Source: Phyllobacteriaceae bacterium (GTDB taxonomy: Bacteria > Pseudomonadota > Alphaproteobacteria > Rhizobiales > Ancalomicrobiaceae). Taken from it: 18,469 nt of DNA. Position numbers and translations under genes: made by a program. Positions 6,717-14,382 of this stretch are shown piece after piece. The first letter of the stretch is position 1, and every line of letters begins with the position of its first letter. The notes beneath the pieces were generated by a model, which saw only the letters and a list, made by a program, of their open reading frames with translations, was not told the origin of the DNA and ran no database searches. The DNA is taken from assembly GCA_012517025.1 (NCBI GenBank), contig JAAYVT010000175.1:1-18469 (forward strand), read 5' to 3'.

Positions 6717-7607
6717 ATGTCCGTCGCGGCCCACGCCGTCCCGTCCACCACCCAGCCCGAGCTGCGCTCGCTCTGGTCGGCGATCGCCGGCGGCGACGTA
6801 CATCTCCATTCCATCGACGCCAAGGGCGTGAAGACCCGGGTGATCGAGGCGGGCGAGGGCCCGGTGCTGATCCTGCTGCACGGCGTCAGCGGTCATCTCG
6901 AAGCCTATCATCGCAACATTCTGCCGCACGCCGAGCACTTCCGCGTCTTCGCCATCGACATGCTCGGCCACGGTTTCACCGACAAGCCCGACCGGAACTA
7001 CGAGATCGCCGACTACGTCGAGCATCTGAAGGACGTGATCGACGCGATCGGGGTGGAGAAGGCGCACATCTCCGGCGAATCCCTCGGCGGCTGGGTGGCG
7101 GCGCGCTTCGCCGCGACTTATCCCGAACGCGTCGACCGGCTGGTGCTCAACACCGCCGGCGGCATGATCGCCGACGCCAAGGTGATGGAGCGGCTGAAGA
7201 CGCTGAGCCTCGCCGCCGTCCGTTCGCCCGACCGCGAGGCGACCCGCAAGCGGCTCGAGTTCCTGATGCTCGACCCTTCGGTCGTCACCGAGGATCTGGT
7301 CGAGGCGCGTTTCGCCTGCTTCCGCCGTCCCGGCATGGTCCAGGCGATGGAGCGCATCATGTGTCTGCAGGACTACGACACCCGCATGCGCAACATGCTG
7401 ACGCCGGAGGAACTCGGCCGCATCCAGGCCGAAACGCTGGTGCTGTGGACCACCCACGATCCGACCGCCTCGGTCGAGGTCGGCCGTCGCCTCGCCGATC
7501 TCGTCCCCGGCGCGAAGTTCGTGGTGATGGAGAACTGCGGTCACTGGCCGCAGTACGAGGATCCGGAGACCTTCAACCGCATCCACATCGACTTCCTGAA
7601 GGGCTGA
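6717..7607 (+). CDS. Meta-cleavage product hydrolase, alpha/beta fold (copy 1, HcaR-linked)
   Basis: A 296-residue alpha/beta hydrolase. By context it cleaves the C-C bond of the ring-fission product (2-hydroxy-6-oxonona-2,4-dienedioate type) to succinate or fumarate plus 2-hydroxypentadienoate. The catalytic triad can be placed at Ser122 (GESLGG), Asp248 (TTHDPTA) and His276 (NCGHWPQYE). The oxyanion-hole region is HGVSGHLEAY (55-64). It is clearly paralogous to the product of 8660-9559. Both differ from E. coli MhpC, which has HGSGPG and GNSMGG, so substrate is assigned by neighbourhood rather than by motif. ATG at 6717 is preceded by AGGAGGA at good spacing; an in-frame ATG at 6624 lies in the operator and lacks a ribosome site. 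It has its own proposed HcaR promoter and converges on mhpR. Confidence 0.8.
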   Translation: MSVAAHAVPSTTQPELRSLWSAIAGGDVHLHSIDAKGVKTRVIEAGEGPVLILLHGVSGHLEAYHRNILPHAEHFRVFAIDMLGHGFTDKPDRNYEIADYVEHLKDVIDAIGVEKAHISGESLGGWVAARFAATYPERVDRLVLNTAGGMIADAKVMERLKTLSLAAVRSPDREATRKRLEFLMLDPSVVTEDLVEARFACFRRPGMVQAMERIMCLQDYDTRMRNMLTPEELGRIQAETLVLWTTHDPTASVEVGRRLADLVPGAKFVVMENCGHWPQYEDPETFNRIHIDFLKG

Positions 7608-7627
7608 GCCGCCTCACCCGCGCCGTC

Positions 7628-7680
7628 GACGCCCCGTCCCACCGTCCGACCTTCCCGGGCGCGGTGGCGGCGGGGTCGTC
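7628..7680. terminator. Possible bidirectional terminator between the convergent hydrolase and mhpR genes
   Basis: The 104-base gap between the two convergent stops holds an imperfect stem: 7628-7644 (GAC-CCCCG-CCACCG elements) against 7662-7680 (CGGTGG-CGGGG-GTC elements), with a loop of about 17 bases and small bulges. There is no T-run on either side, so termination efficiency is uncertain. Position between convergent genes is the main support. Confidence 0.35.
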
Positions 7681-7711
7681 GCGTCAGTCGAGGCCGACCG
7701 GCGACGTTCGT

Positions 7712-8524
7712 TCACGGCGCCAAGCCGGTCTCGGCGAGCCGGGCCTCGATCGCGGCGACGGCGCGCCGCAGCGGCCCGGCGTATTTCTCGATCGCCGTCT
7801 CCAGCGCGATCGCCTTGCGCAACATCACGATGTTGACGCAGCCCGCCACCTTGTCGCGATGGAAGATCGGCAGCGCGATCGCGGTGATCTTCCGTTCGCT
7901 CGACCATTCGCCGACGTTGGAGGCGATGCCGCGCTCCCGTGTGGCGTCGAGCAGACGGTCGACCACCCGGCGATCGGCCAGGAACGGCGGCGGGTTCGGC
8001 GCGGCGGCGAGGCGGGCGAGCAGCCCCTCGCGCTCCTCCTCCGGACAGAAGGCGAGATAGGCCCGGCCGGCGGCGGTGGAGAGCAACGGCATGCGCACCC
8101 GCACCATGTCGCGATGGAACGACAGTGGGCTGAAGCGATGGGTGGTCTCGCGGATGATCATCGCGTCGCCGTCGAGCGTGGTCAGGTCCGACGGCCACAC
8201 CACCTCGCGCAGCAGGTCGCCGAGCACCGGGGTGGCGATCTGCGAGATCCATTCGTCGTCGGAGAAGCCCTCGCTCAGCCCCCGCACCTCGATCGTCAGC
8301 CGCCAGCTGTCGTCGGAGGTGGAGCGGCGCACCAGCCCCTCCCGCATCAGCGTCTCCAACAGACGCCGCACCGTGGTGCGGTGCAGCCCGGTCGCGGCGC
8401 CGAGCTCGCGGATCGACGCCCAGCCGCCCGCCGCCGCGTTCAGCGCCCGGAGCACCGACAGGCCCCGGCTCAACCCCTGGACCTGCTTGTAGCCCGCCGC
8501 CTCGCTGTCGCCGATCCGCGCCAT
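7712..8524 (-). CDS. mhpR: IclR-family regulator of 3-hydroxyphenylpropionate catabolism (MhpR)
   Basis: A 270-residue IclR-type regulator. The N-terminal winged helix-turn-helix (about 14-76) contains SGLHRTTVRRLLETL-like text (TGLHRTTVRRLLETL, 45-59) and VRRSTSDDSWRLTI, very close to E. coli MhpR. The effector domain carries PVLGDLLREVVWPSDLTTLD, IIRETTHRFSPLSFHRDMV and LAFCPEEER, again MhpR-like. E. coli MhpR activates the mhp operon with 3-hydroxyphenylpropionate-type acids as effectors. The ATG is preceded by AAAGGATGAG. It is divergent from mhpC/A/B/D, the arrangement seen in E. coli, and a matching palindrome lies 25 bases upstream of its start. The 135-base gap (8525-8659) is shared by both promoters. 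Confidence 0.87.
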   Translation of the reverse strand: MARIGDSEAAGYKQVQGLSRGLSVLRALNAAAGGWASIRELGAATGLHRTTVRRLLETLMREGLVRRSTSDDSWRLTIEVRGLSEGFSDDEWISQIATPVLGDLLREVVWPSDLTTLDGDAMIIRETTHRFSPLSFHRDMVRVRMPLLSTAAGRAYLAFCPEEEREGLLARLAAAPNPPPFLADRRVVDRLLDATRERGIASNVGEWSSERKITAIALPIFHRDKVAGCVNIVMLRKAIALETAIEKYAGPLRRAVAAIEARLAETGLAP

Positions 8525-8549
8525 CGTCTCATCCTTTCGCAGCAGCTCC

Positions 8550-8564
8550 GTGCACATAGTGCAC
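8550..8564. promoter_or_regulatory. Probable MhpR operator
   Basis: GTGCAC-ATA-GTGCAC is a perfect repeat of two self-palindromic hexamers. As I recall it, the E. coli MhpR operator is GGTGCACCTGGTGCAC, so half-sites and 3-base spacing agree. It lies between mhpR and mhpC. A possible -10 hexamer, TATGGT at 8604-8609, would put the operator centre (8557) near -59 of a plus-strand promoter, about where MhpR binds in E. coli. I see no good -35, which fits an activated promoter. Confidence 0.7.
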
Positions 8565-8659
8565 GCTTCCGGCGCCGTCCATGGCCTACGCGGTTTCCCG
8601 GAGTATGGTCGTTTCAATCGATCAAGAACGCGCCGATCACGGCGCCGAAAGGAAACGCG

Positions 8660-9559
8660 ATGACCGCATCCCCCACCGTGACCGGATTTCAGAGCATCTG
8701 GGCCGACCTGCGTGGCACCAGCTTCTCGCAGGGCTGGCTCGACGCGAAGGGGACGCGGACGCGCTATCTGACCACCGGTTCGCCGGACAAGCCGCCGCTC
8801 CTGCTGCTGCACGGCGTCGGCGGCCACGCCGAGGCCTATGTGCGCAATCTGCGCAGCCACGGCGAACATTTCTGGGTGTGGGCGATCGACATGGTCGGCC
8901 ACGGCTGGACCGACAAGGCGCCGGTCGACCGCGAGATCCCGCAATACGTCGAGCACGTGCTGGCGGTGATGGACACGCTCGGCATCGCCAAGGCGCACAT
9001 GTCGGGTGAATCGCTCGGCGGTTGGGTCGCCTCGCGCATCGCCGCCGATCACCCCGAGCGGGTCGACCGCCTCGTCCTCAACACCGCCGGCGGCTCGCAG
9101 GCCGACCCCAAGGTGATGGAACGGCTGAAGACGCTGTCGCTGCAGGCGGCTTCGGATCCGGCGTGGGAGTTCATCAAGGCCCGCGTCGAGTGGCTGATGG
9201 CCGACAAGTCGAAGGCCTACGACGATCTCGTCGCCACCCGTCAGGCGATCTACGCCCAGCCCGGCATGGCCGAGGCGATGGTGCACAACATGGTGCTCCA
9301 GGACATGGAGACGCGGTTGCGCAACTTGATCCTTCCCGAGGACTACGGCCGCATCCAGGCCGAGACGCTGGTGCTGTGGACCTCGCACGATCCGACCGCC
9401 GACGTCTCGGAGGGTCGCCGCATCGCCTCGATGATCCCGGGCGCGCAGTTCACGGTGATGGACGGCTGCGGACACTGGCCGCAGTTCGAGGACACGCCGA
9501 CCTTCGATCGGCTGCATCTGAACTTCCTGCGCGGGCTGCCGCTCGACCGGCCGCTCTGA
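8660..9559 (+). CDS. mhpC: Meta-cleavage product hydrolase, alpha/beta fold (copy 2, first gene of the mhp operon)
   Basis: A 299-residue alpha/beta hydrolase in the position of mhpC. The triad is Ser118 (GESLGG), Asp244 (TSHDPTA) and His272 (GCGHWPQFE). The oxyanion region is HGVGGHAEAY (51-60), and conserved middle text includes ERVDRLVLNTAGG and KVMERLKTLSLQAA. It shares most of this with the copy at 6717-7607, and by eye more than half of the aligned residues are equal. The expected reaction is hydrolysis of 2-hydroxy-6-oxonona-2,4-dienedioate to succinate and 2-hydroxypenta-2,4-dienoate. The symbol is given by operon position; the motifs differ from E. coli MhpC (GNSMGG), so it may be a non-orthologous replacement. 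GAAAGGAAA precedes the ATG. The MhpR operator lies 95 bases upstream. Confidence 0.8.
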   Translation: MTASPTVTGFQSIWADLRGTSFSQGWLDAKGTRTRYLTTGSPDKPPLLLLHGVGGHAEAYVRNLRSHGEHFWVWAIDMVGHGWTDKAPVDREIPQYVEHVLAVMDTLGIAKAHMSGESLGGWVASRIAADHPERVDRLVLNTAGGSQADPKVMERLKTLSLQAASDPAWEFIKARVEWLMADKSKAYDDLVATRQAIYAQPGMAEAMVHNMVLQDMETRLRNLILPEDYGRIQAETLVLWTSHDPTADVSEGRRIASMIPGAQFTVMDGCGHWPQFEDTPTFDRLHLNFLRGLPLDRPL

Positions 9560-9672
9560 GCCGCGTCCCCCCTCGCAATTCGAACGCATGAACCCGCCGC
9601 GGGCGACCGCGGCGATCGCGGGGTCGTGCCCTCGAAGGCCGCCCCGACCGACCAGAAGATGGACCCGAGGAA

Positions 9673-11298
9673 ATGTCCGAGAGCGTCACGACCGACGGCG
9701 CGATGAAGACGCGCGTGCTGATTTCCGGTGCCGGCCCGGTGGGCCTCACCATCGCCAACATCCTCGGCGTCGCCGGCGTCGAGACCATCGTGGTCGAGAA
9801 GCTCGACGCGCTGATCGACTATCCCCGCGCCATCGGCCTCGACGACGAGGCGCTGCGCACCTTCCAGTCGATCGGCGTCGCCGACCTGATCGAGCCGCAC
9901 ACCACGCCGTTCCACTGGATGCGGTTCATGACGTCGAAGGGGCGCTGCTGGGCCTCGATCGAGCCCAAGACCGACGAATTCGGTTGGTCGCGGCGCAACG
10001 CCTTCATCCAACCGCAGGCCGACGCGATCCTCTATGAGGCGCTCGGGCGGTTCCCGCACGTGAAGGTGATGTTCTCCGCCTCGCTCGCCGACTTCACCCA
10101 GACCGGCGACGGCGTGGTCGCGAAGGTCCAGGGGCCGAACGGCGTCACGACCATCGAGGCGGACTTCCTGGTCGCCGCCGACGGCGGGCGCTCGCCGGTG
10201 CGCGAGAAGCTCGGTCTCACCTTCGACGGCGCCACCGCCGCCAACCAATGGATCGTCGTCGACGTCGCCGACGATCCGGTCGGCACGCCCAACATCTACC
10301 TCGTCTGCGATCCCCATCGCCCCTACGTCTCGGCGGCGCTGCCGCACGGAATCCGTCGCTTCGAATTCATGGTGATGCCGGGCGAGACCGAAGAATACTT
10401 GACCAAGCCGGAGATCATGCGCGGCCTGCTCGCCAAGGTCGTCGCCGATCCCGATCAGATCCGCCTGATCCGTCAGCGCCAATATTCGCACAATTCGCGT
10501 CTGGCCAGCCGCTTCCGGGTCGGCCGGGTGATGCTGGCGGGTGATGCCGCCCACATCATGCCGGTGTGGCAGGGCCAGGGCTACAACAGCGGTATCCGCG
10601 ACGCCGCCAACCTCGGTTGGAAGCTCGCCGCGGTGGCGCAAGGCAAGTTCACTCCCGCCCTGCTCGACACCTACGAGACCGAGCGCCGGGCCCACGCCAA
10701 GGCGATGATCGATCTCTCGGTGACCGCCGGCAAACTGTTCAATCCGCCCAAGGCCTGGATGGGCACGGTGCGCGACGCGCTGACTCTGGTGCTGAACCAC
10801 ATCCCGGCGGTCAAGCGCTACGTCCTGGAGATGCGCTTCAAGCCGATGCCGCGCTTCGACGCCGGCGCCATCGTGGCGAAGCCGAGGAAGGGCCGGGCGA
10901 GCCCGATCGGGCGGCTGTTCATCCAGCCGCGGGTCAAGACCACCGACGGCCGCGTCGTCCGCATGGACGAGGTGATCGGGCCGAACTTCGCGATCGTCTC
11001 CTGGGGCATCGATCCGCGCCTCTACATGACGCCGAACGAGATCGAACGCTGGACCAAGCTCGGCGCGGTGTTCGTGCGGGTGCTTCCCGAGGTGCAACTC
11101 GCCAGCGAGACCGCCGGCGCGGCCGGGCTCGTCACCGTCGGCGACACTCAGGGCCGGCTCAAGGAATGGTTCGGCGGCGAGGACGACTCGATCGTCTTCC
11201 TGCGCCCCGACCGCGTCGTCGGCGCCATGACGGGGCCGCAGAAGGCGACCGAAACCTCGCGCGCCTTCCTCCGGGCGCTGTCTTACCCGGGGGTGTGA
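9673..11298 (+). CDS. mhpA: 3-(3-hydroxyphenyl)propionate 2-hydroxylase
   Basis: A 541-residue FAD-dependent aromatic hydroxylase that adds a second hydroxyl to 3-(3-hydroxyphenyl)propionate or 3-hydroxycinnamate using NADH and O2. The FAD fold starts at SGAGPVG (18-24). Text such as DYPRAIGLDDEALRTFQSIG, GRRNAFIQPQAD-like (SRRNAFIQPQAD), RPYVSAALPHGIRRFEFMVM and AGDAAHIMPVWQGQGYNSG (289-307, second FAD contact, Asp291) tracks E. coli MhpA (554 residues) closely. The final GDTQGRLKEWF is also shared. The start is slightly uncertain: GAGG lies only 2 bases before the ATG at 9673, and an in-frame ATG at 9703 lacks a ribosome site. The 113-base gap after mhpC has small GC hairpins but no evident promoter. 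Confidence 0.92.
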   Translation: MSESVTTDGAMKTRVLISGAGPVGLTIANILGVAGVETIVVEKLDALIDYPRAIGLDDEALRTFQSIGVADLIEPHTTPFHWMRFMTSKGRCWASIEPKTDEFGWSRRNAFIQPQADAILYEALGRFPHVKVMFSASLADFTQTGDGVVAKVQGPNGVTTIEADFLVAADGGRSPVREKLGLTFDGATAANQWIVVDVADDPVGTPNIYLVCDPHRPYVSAALPHGIRRFEFMVMPGETEEYLTKPEIMRGLLAKVVADPDQIRLIRQRQYSHNSRLASRFRVGRVMLAGDAAHIMPVWQGQGYNSGIRDAANLGWKLAAVAQGKFTPALLDTYETERRAHAKAMIDLSVTAGKLFNPPKAWMGTVRDALTLVLNHIPAVKRYVLEMRFKPMPRFDAGAIVAKPRKGRASPIGRLFIQPRVKTTDGRVVRMDEVIGPNFAIVSWGIDPRLYMTPNEIERWTKLGAVFVRVLPEVQLASETAGAAGLVTVGDTQGRLKEWFGGEDDSIVFLRPDRVVGAMTGPQKATETSRAFLRALSYPGV

Positions 11299-11301
11299 GC
11301 G

Positions 11302-12270
11302 ATGGCGGTTCATCTCGAATGCCTGTCGCACACGCCGCTGCAGGGGCTGGTCGATCCGGCGCCGGAGGTGATGGCCGAGGTCGAGGCGGTGCTTTCCGTC
11401 GCCCGCGCCCGGGTCGCCGCCTTCGCGCCCGAGCTGGTGATCCTGTTCTCGCCGGATCATTACAACGGCTTCTTCTACGACCTGATGCCGGCGTGGTGCG
11501 TCGGCATCGAGGCCCGCTCGATCGGCGACTTCCTGTCGGCGGCGGGGCGGCTGAACGTCCCCGGCGACCTCGCCCTCGATCTCGCCCGTTCGACCATGGC
11601 GGCCGGCTTCGACACCGCGATTTCCTACCGGATGGAGGTCGACCACGGCTTCGCCTATCCGCTCGAGGCTCTCTTCGGCGGGCTCGACACCCCGCCGGTG
11701 ATCCCGGTGTTCGTCAATTCGATCGCGGTGCCGATGCCGGCGCCCGAGCGCGTCCGCCGCTTCGGCGCGGCGATCGGCGATTGGGCGGCGAGGACGGGAA
11801 AGCGCGTGCTGGTGGTCGGCTCCGGCGGCATCTCGCACGAACCGCCGGTGCCGGAACTGGCGACCGCCGCCCCCGACGCCCGCGAACGGCTGATCGCCTG
11901 GCGCAACCCACCGAAGGATCAGCGCGAGGCCCGTCAGGCCCGCACCATCCGCGCCGGCCGTGAGAGCGCCGCCGGCACCTCCTCCGCCCGGCCGCTCAAC
12001 CCGGCCTGGGACCGCGCCTTCCTCGATCTGATGAAGGCCGGCCGGGTCGAGGCGGTCGACGGCTGGTCGGACGACTGGATCAGCGCCGAGGGCGGCCGCT
12101 CGGCGCACGAGATCCGCACTTGGTGGGCGTCCTTCGCGGCGCTGAAGGCGGCGGGCGGCGGCACGTATTCGGCCGAGATCGACTATTACCGGGCGATCCC
12201 CGAATGGATCGCCGGCTTCGCCGTCATGCACGGCGACATCGACGGCACGGCCGGGGAGACGGCGGCATGA
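11302..12270 (+). CDS. mhpB: 2,3-dihydroxyphenylpropionate/2,3-dihydroxycinnamate 1,2-dioxygenase (copy 2, mhp operon)
   Basis: A 322-residue class III extradiol dioxygenase that opens the ring of the catechol made by MhpA or HcaB. LECLSHTPL at the start, LFSPDHYNGFFYDLMPAWC (48-66), MEVDHGF (His115), GSGGISH (His179) and YYRAIPEWIAGF near the end match E. coli MhpB, and the two histidines have the same numbers. By eye this copy is nearer to E. coli MhpB (SPDHYNGFFYD, PEWIAGF, an HPLNPIWD-like RPLNPAWD) than the copy in the hca operon. The ATG lies 3 bases after the mhpA stop, and the stop overlaps the mhpD start as ATGA, so translation is coupled on both sides. Confidence 0.92.
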   Translation: MAVHLECLSHTPLQGLVDPAPEVMAEVEAVLSVARARVAAFAPELVILFSPDHYNGFFYDLMPAWCVGIEARSIGDFLSAAGRLNVPGDLALDLARSTMAAGFDTAISYRMEVDHGFAYPLEALFGGLDTPPVIPVFVNSIAVPMPAPERVRRFGAAIGDWAARTGKRVLVVGSGGISHEPPVPELATAAPDARERLIAWRNPPKDQREARQARTIRAGRESAAGTSSARPLNPAWDRAFLDLMKAGRVEAVDGWSDDWISAEGGRSAHEIRTWWASFAALKAAGGGTYSAEIDYYRAIPEWIAGFAVMHGDIDGTAGETAA

Positions 12271-13067
12271 GCGACGACACCCTGATCGCCGAACTGGCGA
12301 CGGCACTGCGCGAGGCGGAGACGAGCGGGGCGGCGATCGCGCCGATCCGCGACCGCATGCCGGCCGACGGCGGCGCCACGGCCTATGCGATCCAGAGCCT
12401 CAACGTCGCCTACGAGATTGCGCGCGGCCGGCGGATCGTCGGCCGCAAGATCGGGCTCACCGCCAAGGCGGTGCAGCGCCAGCTCGGCGTCGACGAATCC
12501 GACTTCGGCACCCTCTTCGCCGACATGATCTTCGGCGACGACGACGAGATCCCGTGGGCGCGCACGATGCAGCCGAAGGCCGAGGCCGAGGTGGCGCTGG
12601 TGCTCGCCCGCGATCTCTCCTCGCCCGACACCACGCTGGTCGAGCTGATCCGCGCCGTCGACTTCGTGCTGCCGGCGATCGAGGTGGTGGGCAGCCGCAT
12701 CGCCGACTGGAACATCCGCTTCGCCGACACCGTCGCCGACAACGCCTCGAGCGGCCTCGTGGTGCTCGGCGCGGTGCCGACACCGCTCGCCGGGCTCGAT
12801 CTGAAGCTGGTCGAGATGGAGATGAGCCGCAACGGCGCGGTCGCCTCGACCGGCACCGGCGCCGCCTGCCTCGGCCATCCGCTCAACGCCGCACTGTGGC
12901 TCGCCCGCAAGATGGCGGCGCTCGGCACTCCGTTGGCGGCCGGCGATCTGGTCCTGACCGGGGCGCTCGGACCGATGGTGCCGGTCGCCCCCGGCGATCG
13001 CTTCGAGGCGGTGATCTCGGGCGTCGGCCGGGTCCGCGCCCTGTTCGGCACTCCCCCGGCAGCGTGA
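12267..13067 (+). CDS. mhpD: 2-keto-4-pentenoate hydratase (copy 2, complete)
   Basis: A 266-residue enzyme of the fumarylacetoacetase-related hydratase family; E. coli MhpD has 269. It hydrates 2-hydroxypenta-2,4-dienoate to 4-hydroxy-2-oxovalerate. GRRIVGRKIGLTAKAVQRQLGV, DFGTLFADM, the acidic-ligand region QPKAEAEVALVLARDL, and LPAIEVVGSRIADW, FADTVADNASSG, CLGHPLNAALWLARKMA and DLVLTGALGPMV follow MhpD almost block by block. The EVE-type metal ligands of the family probably lie in EAEVAL. The ATG is embedded in the mhpB stop (ATGA). The 99 bases that follow lead to the transporter genes and include a 15-base direct repeat. Confidence 0.92.
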   Translation: MSDDTLIAELATALREAETSGAAIAPIRDRMPADGGATAYAIQSLNVAYEIARGRRIVGRKIGLTAKAVQRQLGVDESDFGTLFADMIFGDDDEIPWARTMQPKAEAEVALVLARDLSSPDTTLVELIRAVDFVLPAIEVVGSRIADWNIRFADTVADNASSGLVVLGAVPTPLAGLDLKLVEMEMSRNGAVASTGTGAACLGHPLNAALWLARKMAALGTPLAAGDLVLTGALGPMVPVAPGDRFEAVISGVGRVRALFGTPPAA

Positions 13068-13101
13068 GCCGCCCCGAATATCCATGGCGTGAGCCGCCCC
13101 G
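13062..13101 (+). repeat. 15-bp direct repeat across the mhpD stop codon
   Basis: GCGTGAGCCGCCCCG occurs at 13062-13076, containing the mhpD stop, and again at 13087-13101. The copies start 25 bases apart and diverge after the fifteenth base. It may be the trace of a small tandem duplication in the mhpD-transporter gap. No regulatory role is evident. Confidence 0.5.
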
Positions 13102-13166
13102 GACCACTCTGGAAGACCGCTCAAGGAAGACGACGTCCGAGATCAAGAAGAACCGGAGGAACCCCA

Positions 13167-14345
13167 ATGAAGTCTCTTCGCCTCGCCCCCGCTCTGGCGA
13201 TCGCCGCCGCGATCGGCCTTTCGGCGCCTACCGCCCGCGCCGCCGAACCGCTGCGCGTCGGCCTCGTCCTGCCGCTCTCCGGCACCTTCACCGATTACGG
13301 CCGGCAGATGCAGAACGGCATCGCCACCTGGATCAAGCAGCACGGCGACGTGATCGAGGGCCGCAAGCTCGAGTTCGTGGTCAAGGACGACGGCGGCATC
13401 GCGCCGGAGAAGGCCAAGAAGGCGGCGCAGGAACTGATCGTCCGTGACAAGGTCGACATCCTCGCCGGCTTCGCCTTCACGGCGTCGGCGATGGCGGTGG
13501 CGCCGCTCGCCAAGGCCTCCGACAAGCCGATGATCGTGATGAACGCGTCGAGTTCCGGCATCACCGCCGCCCCTCCGACGATGATCCGGGTCGGCCAGAC
13601 GCTCGCCCAGATCACCGAGCCAGCCGGCGCCTGGGCCGCCAAGACCGGTCGCAAGAAGGTCTATACCCTCGTCGCCGACGTCACCGCCGGCCAGGACGCC
13701 GAGAAGGCCTTCGCGCGCGGTCTGACCGCCGGCGGCGGCGAGATCGTCGGCTCGGTCCGCGTGCCGGCGCAGAACCCCGACTTCGCCCCGTTCATCCAGC
13801 GCATCAAGGATGCCAAGCCGCAGGCGGTGTTCGTGTGGCTGCCGCCGGGCGAGGCGACCATCGCCTTCATCAAGGGCTTCAACGAGCGCGGCCTCTCCCA
13901 AGAGGGCATCGAGCTGCTCGGCACCGGCGACCTCACCGACGACCTCGGGCTCGAGGCGACCGGCGATCAGGCGCTCGGCGTGATCACCACCGGCCACTAT
14001 TCGATGGCGCACGACTCGGCCCTCAACAAGGCCTTCGTCGCCGACTACACGGGCCTCTTCCCGAACGACAAGCGGCCGAACTTCCTGTCGGTCTCCGCCT
14101 ACGACGGCCTGGCGGTGATCGAAGCGGCGCTGAAGAAGACCAAGGGCGACGCTTCCGCCGGCGCCTTCGTCGAGGCCGCGAAGGGGCTGACGCTGGAGAG
14201 CCCGCGCGGACCGATCGAGATCGATCCGGAGACCCGCGACATCGTCCAGACCATCCACGTCCGCAAGGTCGAGAAGATCGACGGCAAGCTCTTCAACGTC
14301 GAGTTCGACGGCTTCGAGCGGGCCAAGGACCCGGTGGTGAAGTGA
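13167..14345 (+). CDS. Periplasmic substrate-binding protein of a branched-chain-type ABC importer, probably for aromatic acids
   Basis: A 392-residue type I periplasmic binding protein (Leu/Ile/Val receptor family). A signal peptide is clear: MKSLRLAPALAIAAAIGLSA, then a likely cut after TARA, before AEPLRVG. The family hallmark RVGLVLPLSGTFTDYGRQMQNG opens the mature protein. No lipobox cysteine is present, so it should be free in the periplasm. Relatives in soil alphaproteobacteria (for example CouP, TarP) bind p-coumarate, cinnamate and other aromatic acids. Given the operon, uptake of phenylpropionate or hydroxyphenylpropionate is likely but inferred. CGGAGGA lies before the ATG. Two permease and two ATPase genes follow directly, making a full transporter. 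It replaces the MFS carriers (MhpT, HcaT) of E. coli. Confidence 0.85.
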   Translation: MKSLRLAPALAIAAAIGLSAPTARAAEPLRVGLVLPLSGTFTDYGRQMQNGIATWIKQHGDVIEGRKLEFVVKDDGGIAPEKAKKAAQELIVRDKVDILAGFAFTASAMAVAPLAKASDKPMIVMNASSSGITAAPPTMIRVGQTLAQITEPAGAWAAKTGRKKVYTLVADVTAGQDAEKAFARGLTAGGGEIVGSVRVPAQNPDFAPFIQRIKDAKPQAVFVWLPPGEATIAFIKGFNERGLSQEGIELLGTGDLTDDLGLEATGDQALGVITTGHYSMAHDSALNKAFVADYTGLFPNDKRPNFLSVSAYDGLAVIEAALKKTKGDASAGAFVEAAKGLTLESPRGPIEIDPETRDIVQTIHVRKVEKIDGKLFNVEFDGFERAKDPVVK

Positions 14346-14382
14346 TCCGCCCGCCCCGCCCCCTCGCGACGGGAGGACGTCC

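Noticed and set aside
9588..9672. Small open frame and GC hairpins in the mhpC-mhpA gap (for example 9604-9611 against 9617-9626), possible leader peptide or attenuator.
   Set aside because: The frame runs into mhpA out of frame, has no ribosome site, and the hairpins are short, bulged and expected at this GC content.
9343..12306. A very long open frame (987 codons) on the minus strand opposite mhpC-mhpA-mhpB.
   Set aside because: It is antisense to four well-recognised genes, and its translation is low-complexity (rich in His, Arg, Gly, Asp) with no family motif, typical of GC-rich shadows.
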